A stretch of DNA of 22,112 bases from JADJPL01 sp964607915 (GTDB lineage Bacteria > Bacteroidota > Bacteroidia > Chitinophagales > Saprospiraceae), in NCBI GenBank assembly GCA_964607915.1, contig CAZSMU010000056.1, positions 1 to 22,112 of the forward strand. The letters are read 5' to 3'. The first letter of the stretch is position 1; the number at the start of each line of letters is the position of its first letter. The translations under genes were made by a program, and so were the position numbers. Positions 1 through 7,591 of this stretch are shown here, in pieces. The notes beneath the pieces are model-generated. The model did no database searches, had not been told where the DNA came from, and saw nothing but the letters and a program-made list of their open reading frames with translations.

Positions 1-129
1 TTTCTGAAAGGTATGGCGTACTTTTCGGAAATCGCCGGCAGCAAAGTACGGTCGCAGACGCTCCTCTACGGAGGGGATGATAGCCACGACCGCTCGGGGT
101 ATGCTGTCAGGCAGTGGCACGAGGGCTGA
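1..129 (+). CDS. C-terminal fragment, possibly an AAA-type ATPase with a DUF4143-like tail
   Basis: Frame 1 is open from the first base to a TGA at 127-129 and gives 42 residues, so the gene starts before the window. The fragment contains LLYGGDDSHDRSGYAV followed by a Trp near the end. A short strand, a Tyr-Gly-Gly-Asp turn, an Arg and a final Trp resemble the end of ATP-binding proteins with a C-terminal DUF4143 domain. That match is from memory of the family, and the fragment is too short to prove it. It lies on the same strand as the patatin gene, 40 bases upstream, so the two could be co-transcribed. That the frame is coding is fairly likely; the family is uncertain. Confidence 0.45.
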   Translation, partial: FLKGMAYFSEIAGSKVRSQTLLYGGDDSHDRSGYAVRQWHEG

Positions 130-169
130 GGGGCACCGGTTTGTGTATGGCGCACTAAAATAGCTCATC

Positions 170-2485
170 ATGCAGAAGAGAATCCCTCTAGTCCAAAGTA
201 AAGCAGGGGACACATCCCTCCCGGTAGATATCGGCATGGTACCGACACATCCCGGCCCCGGATACCGGGCTCAACTAGTGGCCATCCTGTGCCTCGCGGT
301 TCCCTTTCTGGTATTCACACAGCCTCCTGTACCGGCGAAAATCGGTCTGACCCTGAGCGGCGGTGGTGCAAAAGGACTGGCGCACATAGGGATTTTGAAA
401 GCACTGGACTCCGCTGGTGTACACATAGACTGCGTGACGGGTACCAGTATGGGCAGTATCATCGGATCCTTGTACGCCGTCGGGTACAGCGGAAATGAAA
501 TAGAGGCACTCGCCCGGAACCTGGACTGGAAGACCCTCCTTTCAAACCAGGTGAGCATCCGGGAAATATCCATGGAGGAAAAAGAATCGTATGGCCGGCA
601 CGCCTTTGAAATCCCCTTCGAGAAGGGGCGCTTCCAGGTGCCGACCGGGGCGCTGGAATCCCAGGAACTCTGGTTAAAGCTGTCGGAGCTGTATTTCCCT
701 GTGTATGCGATCAAAGACTTTGACCAACTGGCCCGCCCTTTCCGGGCCGTTGCGACCGATGTGGTGAACGGAAAGCCGGTTGTCCTGGACAAAGGGGAAA
801 TCGTCACGGCCGTACGTGCCAGTATGGCCATCCCGGGAGTATTCACCGCTGTCGAACTCAATGGGCAAAGACTGGTGGACGGCGGCGTAGTGCGCAACCT
901 TCCCGTGGGAGAAGCCCGGGATATGGGGGCCAACTTTATGATATCCAGCAATGTAGCGGAGGGTAAACAAGGGAAAGAACACCTGGTCAACCCCCTGCAA
1001 ATTCTTACGCAAATCATTTTTTTTAAAGAATCGGAAGATAATCAGCGCCAGGTCACCCTGAGCGATGTATATATTGACCATCCCCTGACGCCTTTCAATA
1101 CGGGTAGCTTCGAACGGGCACAGGCCATTATTGACTCCGGTATCGTTATGGGGCGGCAGTTTTTTCCCGCGTTCAGAAAAATCGCGGACTCCCTCCAGGT
1201 TCCATCTATGAAGCGCCCGGTTTTCCAGCGCCCGGATTCTGTCTTTATTGCTTCCGCCAAAGTAGAGGGGCTGGAAAACGAAACGCAGCGTTTCTTCCTG
1301 AGGAGTCTGGGGCTCACCGTAAACCGATACTATACGGCCGCCGAGCTATCCGCGATGATCCGCCGGCGCTTCAGCAACCTTTCTTACCACCGCATCCGCT
1401 ACCGGCTCGAACCGCTGCCGGAAAACCAAAAAGCCTCTATCGTTTTTGAAGTCGAGGAAAGCCCTGCCACGACATTCACATTCAATGTGCCCTACAACAG
1501 CTTCCTGGGACTGGGACTTTTAGCCTCCGCCACCACACACGATCTGCTGCCCAACTCCCGTTCTTCGCTGAGCGTCCTCCTCGGGGAAAACCCGCGTTTC
1601 AAAGCGGAGCATGTACAATATATTGGTCGTCAACAGCGTACAGCACTCGTGGGCGGGCTGCAATCGGAGACCTTCCGGGTCACGGGGTATAACAACTTCC
1701 GGGCCACGGGCCTGTACCAGCTCAACAACCTGCGCATAGATGCACGTCTTCAGTCGGGTAGCCACCGAAAGCGCAGCTATGGACTGGGTACCCGGTACGA
1801 ACGAGTGGAACAGGATCCGGAAATACCCGCAGAGTTCGAGGTGGAAGGCTACAATACATTCCTCAGCTCCTATGGTTTTTATAAAATCAATACCCTGGAT
1901 AAAATTTCGTACCCGCAGCGCGGGGCACACCTATATGCGGAAATCGGACGTATCTACGCGCAAAACCTAAACATCCGCTACCTCAACCATGGCTCGGAGG
2001 TGCCGGTGGACCCTTCGCTTGTCCCGAGCGGAAAACCTTTTTCACAGGCATTCCTGAACGTAGAGTGGTACCGCCCGCTCTCGGAAAAATACACCTTCTC
2101 CGGGCTATTCCAGACCGGTTGGACGTTCCGTCAAAGTGGGAACCCGTTCAACGCCTTTTATATCGGAGGGATGGATCGCCTGTACCGCAACCAAATCGTA
2201 TTCCCGGGCATTCCCAACTACGGGGATCTCGCCTATTCCGTAGCCGCCCTGCAACTTGGGCTGCGCCGCCAAATTGCCAATAACTTCCTCCTGATCGCAC
2301 GAAGCAATCTGCTGGCGAGGGATTTCGGCCCGCAGAAAATGGGCAAGCCCGAAAGACAGGTGTATTCCGGGCATTCCCTGACCGTTGCCTACGACTTTTT
2401 GACCGGCCCCGTGGAGTTCAGCGCCTTGTTCAGCGAAAGGAGCAAGGGCATACAGACCTACGTCAGCATAGGCTTTTCTTTTTGA
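170..2485 (+). CDS. Patatin-like phospholipase with POTRA-like and outer-membrane beta-barrel domains
   Basis: The 771-residue product has a hydrophobic segment at about residues 34-50, probably a signal peptide after an unusually long N-terminus. ATG at 236 (Met23) is a plausible alternative start. The patatin domain covers about residues 57-300. It has the glycine-rich oxyanion loop GGGAKG (64-69), the nucleophile in GTSMG (Ser93) and the catalytic aspartate in DGG (Asp237), so the Ser-Asp dyad is intact. Residues about 358-430 look like one POTRA domain. The rest alternates short polar and aromatic strands and ends in Phe (YVSIGFSF), typical of a BamA/TamA-type barrel. This order resembles the type Vd (PlpD-like) design, in which the barrel anchors or exports the lipase. 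The expected activity is hydrolysis of phospholipid or other acyl esters at the cell surface. The true substrate cannot be read from the sequence. Confidence 0.88.
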   Translation: MQKRIPLVQSKAGDTSLPVDIGMVPTHPGPGYRAQLVAILCLAVPFLVFTQPPVPAKIGLTLSGGGAKGLAHIGILKALDSAGVHIDCVTGTSMGSIIGSLYAVGYSGNEIEALARNLDWKTLLSNQVSIREISMEEKESYGRHAFEIPFEKGRFQVPTGALESQELWLKLSELYFPVYAIKDFDQLARPFRAVATDVVNGKPVVLDKGEIVTAVRASMAIPGVFTAVELNGQRLVDGGVVRNLPVGEARDMGANFMISSNVAEGKQGKEHLVNPLQILTQIIFFKESEDNQRQVTLSDVYIDHPLTPFNTGSFERAQAIIDSGIVMGRQFFPAFRKIADSLQVPSMKRPVFQRPDSVFIASAKVEGLENETQRFFLRSLGLTVNRYYTAAELSAMIRRRFSNLSYHRIRYRLEPLPENQKASIVFEVEESPATTFTFNVPYNSFLGLGLLASATTHDLLPNSRSSLSVLLGENPRFKAEHVQYIGRQQRTALVGGLQSETFRVTGYNNFRATGLYQLNNLRIDARLQSGSHRKRSYGLGTRYERVEQDPEIPAEFEVEGYNTFLSSYGFYKINTLDKISYPQRGAHLYAEIGRIYAQNLNIRYLNHGSEVPVDPSLVPSGKPFSQAFLNVEWYRPLSEKYTFSGLFQTGWTFRQSGNPFNAFYIGGMDRLYRNQIVFPGIPNYGDLAYSVAALQLGLRRQIANNFLLIARSNLLARDFGPQKMGKPERQVYSGHSLTVAYDFLTGPVEFSALFSERSKGIQTYVSIGFSF

Positions 2486-2638
2486 GCGCCATTCTACAGA
2501 AAGCAAACGCCATATTTTCAGGGGTGCTGCAAAATGTCGCTACCTATCTGGAAACCGTCCGAGAAATACACTATCGCCGCGACCTTTTGAATCACACCCA
2601 TATTATTCGGATATTAGAGGCTTTAAAAAGAAAACGCC

Positions 2639-5260
2639 ATGCGCCTTACTGCCCTTCTGTTGCTGCTCCTGTCCGTTTTGTCTGTACAAGCGCAGCAAGA
2701 TTCCCGGTCGTTCCCCATGTGGGACGCCTCCCTGCCTTTTGAACCCCGCATCAAAGACTTGCTGGGCCGCCTGACCCGCGAGGAGAAAGTGGCGCAGATG
2801 ATGCACGCCACGCCAGCCATTCCGCGGCTGGGGATACCAGGGTACAATTGGTGGAACGAGGCGCTGCACGGCGTGGCGCGCACGCCTTTTCACGTGACTG
2901 TCTTCCCGCAAGCCATCGCCCTGGCCGCTACCTGGGATACCGCAGCGATGTATGCGATGGCCGACATCACTTCGACCGAAGGTAGGGCGGTGCATCGCCG
3001 GGCTACTGCGATGGGGCTCGGGCACGCGGGCTACCTGGGACTGACCTACTGGACGCCCAACATCAATATCTTCCGCGACCCCCGCTGGGGAAGAGGCCAG
3101 GAAACGTATGGCGAAGACCCCTTTCTGACGGGTAAAATGGGGCGTGCATTCGTGCGCGGCCTGCAGGGGGAAGACCCCAAATACCTCAAGGCGGCAGCCT
3201 GCGCCAAACACTTTGCCGTACACAGTGGTCCGGAACCGTCGCGGCACTCCGATAATTTCAACCCTTCTGCATACGATCTTTGGGATACTTACCTCCCCGC
3301 TTTCCGCGAGCTGACCGTCCATGCCCAGGTGGCCGGGGTGATGTGTGCCTACAATGCCGTGTACGGCCAACCGTGCTGCGCCAATGACCTTCTGATGAAA
3401 GATATCCTGCGCCGGCAGTGGGGGTTCCAGGGGTATATCACCAGCGATTGCTGGGGCATTGACGATTTTTTCAGCTTCCATAAAACCCATGCCAGCCGGG
3501 CCGAGGCAGCTATAGACGCACTGCTGCACACGACAGACGTGGAGTGCGGTAACTCCGTGTATGCCACCCTGCTGGAATCCCTGCATTCCGGACAGGTACG
3601 GGAATCGGCGTTGGACAGCGCCCTGTTCCGCCTGTTTCTAATCCGCTACCGGCTGGGGATGTTCGATCCTCCCGAAAGGGTCCCTTTTGCGGCGATTCCC
3701 GATACGGCGCTCGACCTGCCCGCACACCGCGCACACGCACTGGAGATGGCCCGCAAATCCATAGTCTTGCTCAAAAATGAAGCCCGCACCCTGCCGCTGC
3801 GCAAAGAAATCCGCAAAATTGCAGTGCTGGGCCCCAATGCTGCCCAAGAAATCGCTGTATTGGGCAACTATAACGGTATCCCTTCCGCTACCGTATCGGT
3901 ACTCGAAGGAATCCGTGAAAAACTGGGTCCGGGCGTAGAAGTTGTTTATGAACCCCTGACCGAATATACGCGGGATACCCTTTTCGTGCCCGAAGTACTG
4001 CCGGGAACATTGAGCTGGGAGGGCAGGAAAGGCGTACAGGCGGAATATTTTTCCAATACAGAATTAAAAGGCGCGCCGTTCTCGGTGGTTCAGGAGGAAG
4101 GGCTGCCCAACCATTTCTGGCACGAAGGTGCCTTTTTACAGGAAGGTGTTTTTGCTGCCCATTTCTCGGTTCGCTATTCCACCCTGTACACTGCCACTAC
4201 CAGCCGTCGCCTTTCCTTTGAGTTGGAAGCGAGCGATGCTTGCCGCTGGTATGTCAATGACAAAGAACTCGTAGATGCCTGGCCTTCCAACCGGCAAGGC
4301 GTTCAGGTCGTGCAGATGGACGTAGAGCAGGGCAAAACTTATGTGTTCCGAATCGAATACCGCAAGGGAGAGGGCAGGGGAGTGCTGCGGCTCCGGCCAG
4401 GCCAATACCAAAAGACCGATATCCACGCCGTAGCCGGACGCGTGCGCGATGCCGATGCCATTGTGTTCGTGGGCGGCATCTCCCCGCAATTAGAGGGCGA
4501 GGCCCTGCCGGTGCGCATCCCCGGGTTCGACGGGGGGGACCGGAGCAGTATCCGGTTGCCCGACGTACAGACCCGCGCGCTCAAAGCCCTGCACGCCATG
4601 GGAAAACCCGTCGTTTTGGTGTTGATGAGCGGCAGTGCGGTATCCGTACCCTGGGAAGACCGCCATTTACCCGCCATCGTACAGGCCTGGTACGGAGGCC
4701 AGAGCGCAGGTACGGCCGTCGCCGACGTACTTTTCGGGGATTACAATCCGGCCGGCCGACTGCCGGTCACGGTTTACGAAAAAGACGAGGACCTGCCCGA
4801 CTTCAAGGATTATGGGATGGAGGGGCGTACGTACCGCTATTTTCGGGGCGAGCCCCTGTACCCTTTCGGGTTTGGATTGAGCTACACGGAGTTTCGATAC
4901 CGCAGGCTGCGCCTGGTATCGGAGGGGCATAGCGGCGAGCCCCTGCGCATCCGCGTACAGGCGAAGAATATCGGCAGGGCCGCCGGGGAAGAGGTGACGC
5001 AGGTGTATTTGGCGTATCCCGATTTGCAGGGCAAAGCGCCTGTCCGCGCGCTGAAAGCCTTCGGGCGATTCCGGCTGGAGCCGGGGGAGATAAGAGAACT
5101 CGAGTTCACCCTTTCCCCGGAGCAGTTGGCGCTACCCGACGACCAGGGGGCCGCCTTTTACCCCAGCGGAAAGATTCGGGTTTCTGCGGGGGGCGGGCAG
5201 CCCCGTGTGGGGCGCCCTGCCACGTCCAACAGTCTGGTGGTACGCACCAAACTCCGTTAG
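2639..5260 (+). CDS. Secreted GH3 family glycosidase (beta-glucosidase or beta-xylosidase) with PA14 insertion
   Basis: The 873-residue protein starts with a clear signal peptide, MRLTALLLLLLSVLSVQA, and should be periplasmic or exported. The N-terminal GH3 barrel includes RLGIPGYNWWNEALHGVAR, the KHFA motif and the nucleophile Asp270 in ITSDCWG. A PA14-like domain, which often binds sugar, occupies about residues 465-590 inside the second GH3 domain. After it, EGE (Glu619 and Glu621) before the LPDVQ segment is where the acid/base glutamate is expected. A fibronectin III-like domain closes the protein from about residue 790. The EALHGVA region resembles the beta-xylosidase-like branch of GH3, but xylosidase, glucosidase and arabinosidase cannot be told apart here. 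No SusC/SusD pair or other glycosidase is nearby, so it is not in an obvious polysaccharide utilisation locus. Its stop overlaps the convergent gene by four bases. Confidence 0.93.
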   Translation: MRLTALLLLLLSVLSVQAQQDSRSFPMWDASLPFEPRIKDLLGRLTREEKVAQMMHATPAIPRLGIPGYNWWNEALHGVARTPFHVTVFPQAIALAATWDTAAMYAMADITSTEGRAVHRRATAMGLGHAGYLGLTYWTPNINIFRDPRWGRGQETYGEDPFLTGKMGRAFVRGLQGEDPKYLKAAACAKHFAVHSGPEPSRHSDNFNPSAYDLWDTYLPAFRELTVHAQVAGVMCAYNAVYGQPCCANDLLMKDILRRQWGFQGYITSDCWGIDDFFSFHKTHASRAEAAIDALLHTTDVECGNSVYATLLESLHSGQVRESALDSALFRLFLIRYRLGMFDPPERVPFAAIPDTALDLPAHRAHALEMARKSIVLLKNEARTLPLRKEIRKIAVLGPNAAQEIAVLGNYNGIPSATVSVLEGIREKLGPGVEVVYEPLTEYTRDTLFVPEVLPGTLSWEGRKGVQAEYFSNTELKGAPFSVVQEEGLPNHFWHEGAFLQEGVFAAHFSVRYSTLYTATTSRRLSFELEASDACRWYVNDKELVDAWPSNRQGVQVVQMDVEQGKTYVFRIEYRKGEGRGVLRLRPGQYQKTDIHAVAGRVRDADAIVFVGGISPQLEGEALPVRIPGFDGGDRSSIRLPDVQTRALKALHAMGKPVVLVLMSGSAVSVPWEDRHLPAIVQAWYGGQSAGTAVADVLFGDYNPAGRLPVTVYEKDEDLPDFKDYGMEGRTYRYFRGEPLYPFGFGLSYTEFRYRRLRLVSEGHSGEPLRIRVQAKNIGRAAGEEVTQVYLAYPDLQGKAPVRALKAFGRFRLEPGEIRELEFTLSPEQLALPDDQGAAFYPSGKIRVSAGGGQPRVGRPATSNSLVVRTKLR

Positions 5261-5595
5261 TTCCACAAAGTACCGTCCAGACCGAGCACCGTGCCCATCC
5301 AGAGCGAAAAAATATATATAAAAAAGCCCATGATGTAGAGTAGGCCCTTGTTCCAGCCCGCTGCGAACAGCAAGTGCCGGGCATAAAAGCTGGCAGCCGC
5401 CCCCGCGGCTCCTGCCAGAGGAACGATGACCAGCGGTTTGACCATCCAGAACCTTCCCCAGGCCGGGTTGGGGTCGTTGACCCCTAAAAGGAACAAAACA
5501 ATGAGAATCAAGGCAATGGTTGCACCCGCTAACATCGGGCCTCTCAGCACGCTCAGGCTGACCATCGGTAACACTACAGGATTTTCGGATTTCAT
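5257..5595 (-). CDS. Small conserved-looking membrane protein, function unknown
   Basis: The 112-residue product has three hydrophobic stretches, at about residues 20-38, 52-70 and 84-106, with few charges between them. It looks like a small integral inner-membrane protein. The pattern with WMVKPLVIVPLAGAAG and a terminal GLDGTLWN is familiar from small Bacteroidota membrane proteins, some of which carry an unverified potassium-transporter label in databases. Nothing in the sequence supports a transport function. The ATG at 5595 follows a 25-base spacer after the end of the repeat element at 5621. The stop codon is shared with the opposing GH3 gene through a TTAG overlap. Confidence 0.75.
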   Translation of the reverse strand: MKSENPVVLPMVSLSVLRGPMLAGATIALILIVLFLLGVNDPNPAWGRFWMVKPLVIVPLAGAAGAAASFYARHLLFAAGWNKGLLYIMGFFIYIFSLWMGTVLGLDGTLWN

Positions 5596-5644
5596 GCGTA
5601 TTATTTTATGTGTTTAAAAAAGACTTGTGGCGAGAGGAATTCTC

Positions 5645-5668
5645 AAGGGGTCAAAAGATGACCCTTTT
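5645..5668. terminator. Small hairpin inside the left repeat end
   Basis: AAGGGGTC pairs with GACCCTTTT across a 7-base AAAAGAT loop. A GC stem flanked by A and T runs has the form of a weak intrinsic terminator. It lies in the upstream region of the minus-strand membrane protein, so it may act as a leader hairpin instead. The assignment is inferred from shape only. Confidence 0.3.
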
Positions 5669-5708
5669 ACCTCCTCACTGACCCCGTACGAAAATTATAA
5701 TAAAAAGT

Positions 5709-5725
5709 ACTTTAAAAAACAAAGT
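5709..5725. promoter_or_regulatory. Operator-like dyad, copy 1
   Basis: ACTTTAaaaaaCAAAGT is a 17-base dyad with 5-base arms and a symmetric centre. It matches the second dyad at 5778-5794 in arm sequence and spacing. Both are preceded by AAAGT, giving the same AAAGTACTTT ten-mer. The repeated half-sites suggest binding of a dimeric repressor between the divergent genes. The regulator cannot be identified from this window. Confidence 0.4.
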
Positions 5726-5777
5726 TTTAAAACAAAAAAAATACCCTGTGCAAACCATAGAGCGAGTGTTCAAAAGT

Positions 5778-5794
5778 ACTTTGTAATGCAAAGT
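5778..5794. promoter_or_regulatory. Operator-like dyad, copy 2
   Basis: ACTTTGtaatgCAAAGT is a perfect 6-5-6 inverted repeat. Its start lies 69 bases after that of the first dyad. AAAGTACTTT (5773-5782) repeats the ten-mer at 5704-5713. It sits upstream of the promoter-like boxes at 5844-5878 that precede the ACT-domain gene, so binding here could control that gene, the divergent membrane-protein gene, or both. Confidence 0.45.
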
Positions 5795-5843
5795 TAATGC
5801 AAATGGTATAATTTCCAAATGTAGCGTGAAGATTTTTACTGGG

Positions 5844-5878
5844 TTTGGAGGGTAAAAAGTTGGACAGGGGTATTTTTG
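5844..5878 (+). promoter_or_regulatory. Putative Bacteroidota-type promoter for the ACT/CoA-transferase pair
   Basis: TTTG at 5844-5847 and TATTTTTG at 5871-5878 are separated by 23 bases. The second box is an exact TAnnTTTG, the -7 consensus of Bacteroidota, and the spacing is at the long end of the accepted range. Transcription would begin near 5885. The leader of about 36 bases would then contain the CCCCTCGCAACAAGTCTAA repeat end before the ATG at 5921. This is a motif match only. Confidence 0.45.
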
Positions 5879-5920
5879 CTCCTTGATGATCCCCTCGCAA
5901 CAAGTCTAATAAATTGCCGT

Positions 5921-6346
5921 ATGGAGTACCCACCCCTTTCGCTAAGCATATTGCCCTACAGACTGGCCGTTTGCCGCTTGGAAAAGGATGCTCCGATTCC
6001 TTTGTGGGCGATAGAGGATACCTTTTTTTCCATCACTAGAACTATGGATGAACTATCTATTGTTTGTTCGGAAGCAAACGTTCCAGGCGATGTCCGATCA
6101 GAAAAAGAATGGAGTGCTTTGAAGGTAAACGGTCCGCTGGATTTTGCACTCACCGGTATCCTCGCCTCGTTAGCTGGCCCTTTGGCGAGTGCAGGGATAA
6201 GCATTTTTGCGATTTCAACCTTTGATACCGATTATATTCTGGTAAAAAGCAGAGACCTGGCGGAGACAGTAGCCGTTTTGGAATCCTTTTGCGATATCCA
6301 ACCACGGGATTATTCCGGGCGCACGCAACCCCCGATTTTATCATAG
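5921..6346 (+). CDS. ACT-domain protein, probable small-molecule sensor
   Basis: The product from the ATG at 5921 is 141 residues. An in-frame TTG 15 codons upstream would place the start inside the repeat end, so the ATG is preferred. The region with LKVNGPLDFALTGILASLA and then ISIFAISTFDTDYILVKS is typical of the CASTOR-like ACT domain found in stand-alone bacterial proteins. Known ACT domains bind amino acids or related ligands and usually act in regulation. No catalytic or DNA-binding domain is attached. It ends 37 bases before the CoA-transferase gene on the same strand, so the two are probably co-transcribed. The ligand is unknown. Confidence 0.8.
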   Translation: MEYPPLSLSILPYRLAVCRLEKDAPIPLWAIEDTFFSITRTMDELSIVCSEANVPGDVRSEKEWSALKVNGPLDFALTGILASLAGPLASAGISIFAISTFDTDYILVKSRDLAETVAVLESFCDIQPRDYSGRTQPPILS

Positions 6347-6383
6347 CCTGCCGTACGCGGGTGCTCAATAGGTAAAAAAAACT

Positions 6384-7475
6384 ATGTACAATAAAAAACC
6401 ATCCGGTCCGCTGCAAGGACTGCGGGTCGTCGAGTTGGCGGGTGTACTGGCCGGACCCTCGGTCGGCTTGTTCTTCGCTGAGCTGGGGGCCGACGTGCTG
6501 AAGGTAGAAAATAAAACGACCGGAGGGGATGTGACGCGGCGCTGGAAGCTGCCCGAGGAAAAAGGCGAAGCCCTGTTTTCGGCGTATTATGCCTGTGTGA
6601 ACCAAGGTAAACGCACGGTGCTGTTCGACTTGCGGGATCCTGCCGATTTCGCACAGGTGGAGGAGGCCATCGCCTCGGCCGATATTGTGATCAGCAACTT
6701 CCGGGAGGATGCGGCGCGAAAACTAAGGCTCGACTATGAAACGTTATCGCGGCAATTCCCCCGGCTCATCTACGGACAAATCACGGGCTTTGGCCCTGAA
6801 GATCCCCGGCCCGCATTCGATGTGGTGCTGCAGGCGGAAGCGGGGTTTCTCGACCTCACGGGAGAGCCCGGCGGGAATCCGGTGAAAATGCCGGTCGCAC
6901 TGATTGACCTGCTCGCGGCCCATCAACTCAAGGAGGGGCTTCTGCTGGCGTTGTGGCAACGGGATAAAACGGGGAAGGGCACCCTCGTACAGGTATCCCT
7001 TATGGATGCAGCACTGGCTTCTTTGGCCAACCAGGCAACGAACTGGCTCATGGGCGGAGTAGTGCCGCAGCGCATGGGGACACAACACCCCAACATAGCC
7101 CCCTACGGCGACCTGTTTGCTTGTGCCGAGGGGGCTCAGGTTGTGCTGGCCATCGGCACGGAACGCCAGTTTACCGCCCTGTGCGAGGTACTCGGCCATC
7201 CTGAATGGGCAGAGGATGAGCGCTTCCGGGATAATGCAGCCCGCGTCCGGAACCGGAAAGCCCTCAACCATACACTGCAGACAGCCATTGCGGAGCGTAC
7301 GAGGGACACGTTCACGGAGGCCTGTCTCGCCCGGGATGTCCCCTTAGGGGCTGTGCGCAACATGCGGGAAGTGTTCGAATCCAAACACGGCCGTAGATTG
7401 GTGGTCGAATGGACGCTGCCAGATGGTAGCCCGGCTATATCCGTGCGCTCGGTGGTATTCGAACAGCGCGGGTAA
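6384..7475 (+). CDS. Family III CoA-transferase (CaiB/BaiF type)
   Basis: The 363-residue protein opens with GLRVVELAGVLAGPSVG and then ELGADVLKVEN, the classic N-terminus of this family. The expected catalytic aspartate is Asp175 in VALIDLLAAH, which follows EPGGNPVKM. Later segments with MGTQHPNIAPYGDLFAC and the end-of-domain LPDGS also fit. Members move CoA between an acyl-CoA and a free carboxylic acid, going through an enzyme-bound mixed anhydride on the aspartate. The acid used here cannot be deduced, because no acyl-CoA dehydrogenase, hydratase or racemase gene lies nearby. The protein is slightly shorter than the usual 380-400 residues. It ends 17 bases before a long inverted repeat that probably terminates the transcript. 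Confidence 0.92.
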   Translation: MYNKKPSGPLQGLRVVELAGVLAGPSVGLFFAELGADVLKVENKTTGGDVTRRWKLPEEKGEALFSAYYACVNQGKRTVLFDLRDPADFAQVEEAIASADIVISNFREDAARKLRLDYETLSRQFPRLIYGQITGFGPEDPRPAFDVVLQAEAGFLDLTGEPGGNPVKMPVALIDLLAAHQLKEGLLLALWQRDKTGKGTLVQVSLMDAALASLANQATNWLMGGVVPQRMGTQHPNIAPYGDLFACAEGAQVVLAIGTERQFTALCEVLGHPEWAEDERFRDNAARVRNRKALNHTLQTAIAERTRDTFTEACLARDVPLGAVRNMREVFESKHGRRLVVEWTLPDGSPAISVRSVVFEQRG

Positions 7476-7492
7476 AAAACGGTGTTGTGAAC

Positions 7493-7561
7493 TTTCTTAT
7501 ACGCACATCGGCCATTCATTTTCGCCCTGTGAAAATGAATGGCCGATGTGCGTATAAGAAA
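7493..7561. terminator. Perfect 31-bp inverted repeat, probable bidirectional terminator
   Basis: Bases 7493-7523 and 7531-7561 are exact reverse complements around a 7-base GCCCTGT loop. The outer edges are TTTCTTAT on the left and ATAAGAAA on the right, so transcripts from either side end the hairpin in an A- or U-rich stretch. It lies between the convergent CoA-transferase and SPFH genes, where a shared terminator is expected. The stem is much longer and more exact than a normal intrinsic terminator needs. No protein-coding role is supported. Confidence 0.8.
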
Positions 7562-7591
7562 AAACTTTCCCGCCGAGGGCGGTGGAGGAAT

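Larger units (their letters stand above)
5621..5909. repeat. AT-rich intergenic element with about 37-bp imperfect terminal inverted repeats
   Basis: The left end begins AGACTTGTGGCGAGAGG and continues into a CTCAAGGGGTCAAAA stretch. The reverse complement of the right end begins TTAGACTTGTTGCGAGGGG and continues into ATCATCAAGG and GCAAAAA. The two ends therefore form an inverted repeat of about 37 bases with a few mismatches and small gaps, around an AT-rich core without a credible gene. The same outer end recurs at 8582, 15266 and 19300-19460. It fills nearly all of the 325-base gap between two divergent genes. It could be a non-autonomous mobile element or a shared regulatory leader. No clear target-site duplication is visible. 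Confidence 0.6.

Noticed and set aside
2603..3586. 327-codon minus-strand open frame opposite the GH3 gene
   Set aside because: It lies wholly against the conserved GH3 catalytic domain. The composition is unlike the neighbouring proteins and no motif is seen.
5621..5909. Possible insertion sequence
   Set aside because: The inverted ends suggest one, but no transposase frame or remnant fits in 288 bases, and no clear target duplication was found. It is kept only as a repeat.
5876..5920. Upstream TTG extension of the ACT-domain gene
   Set aside because: The extra 15 codons lie in the repeat end and overlap the likely -7 box; the ATG at 5921 fits the family better.
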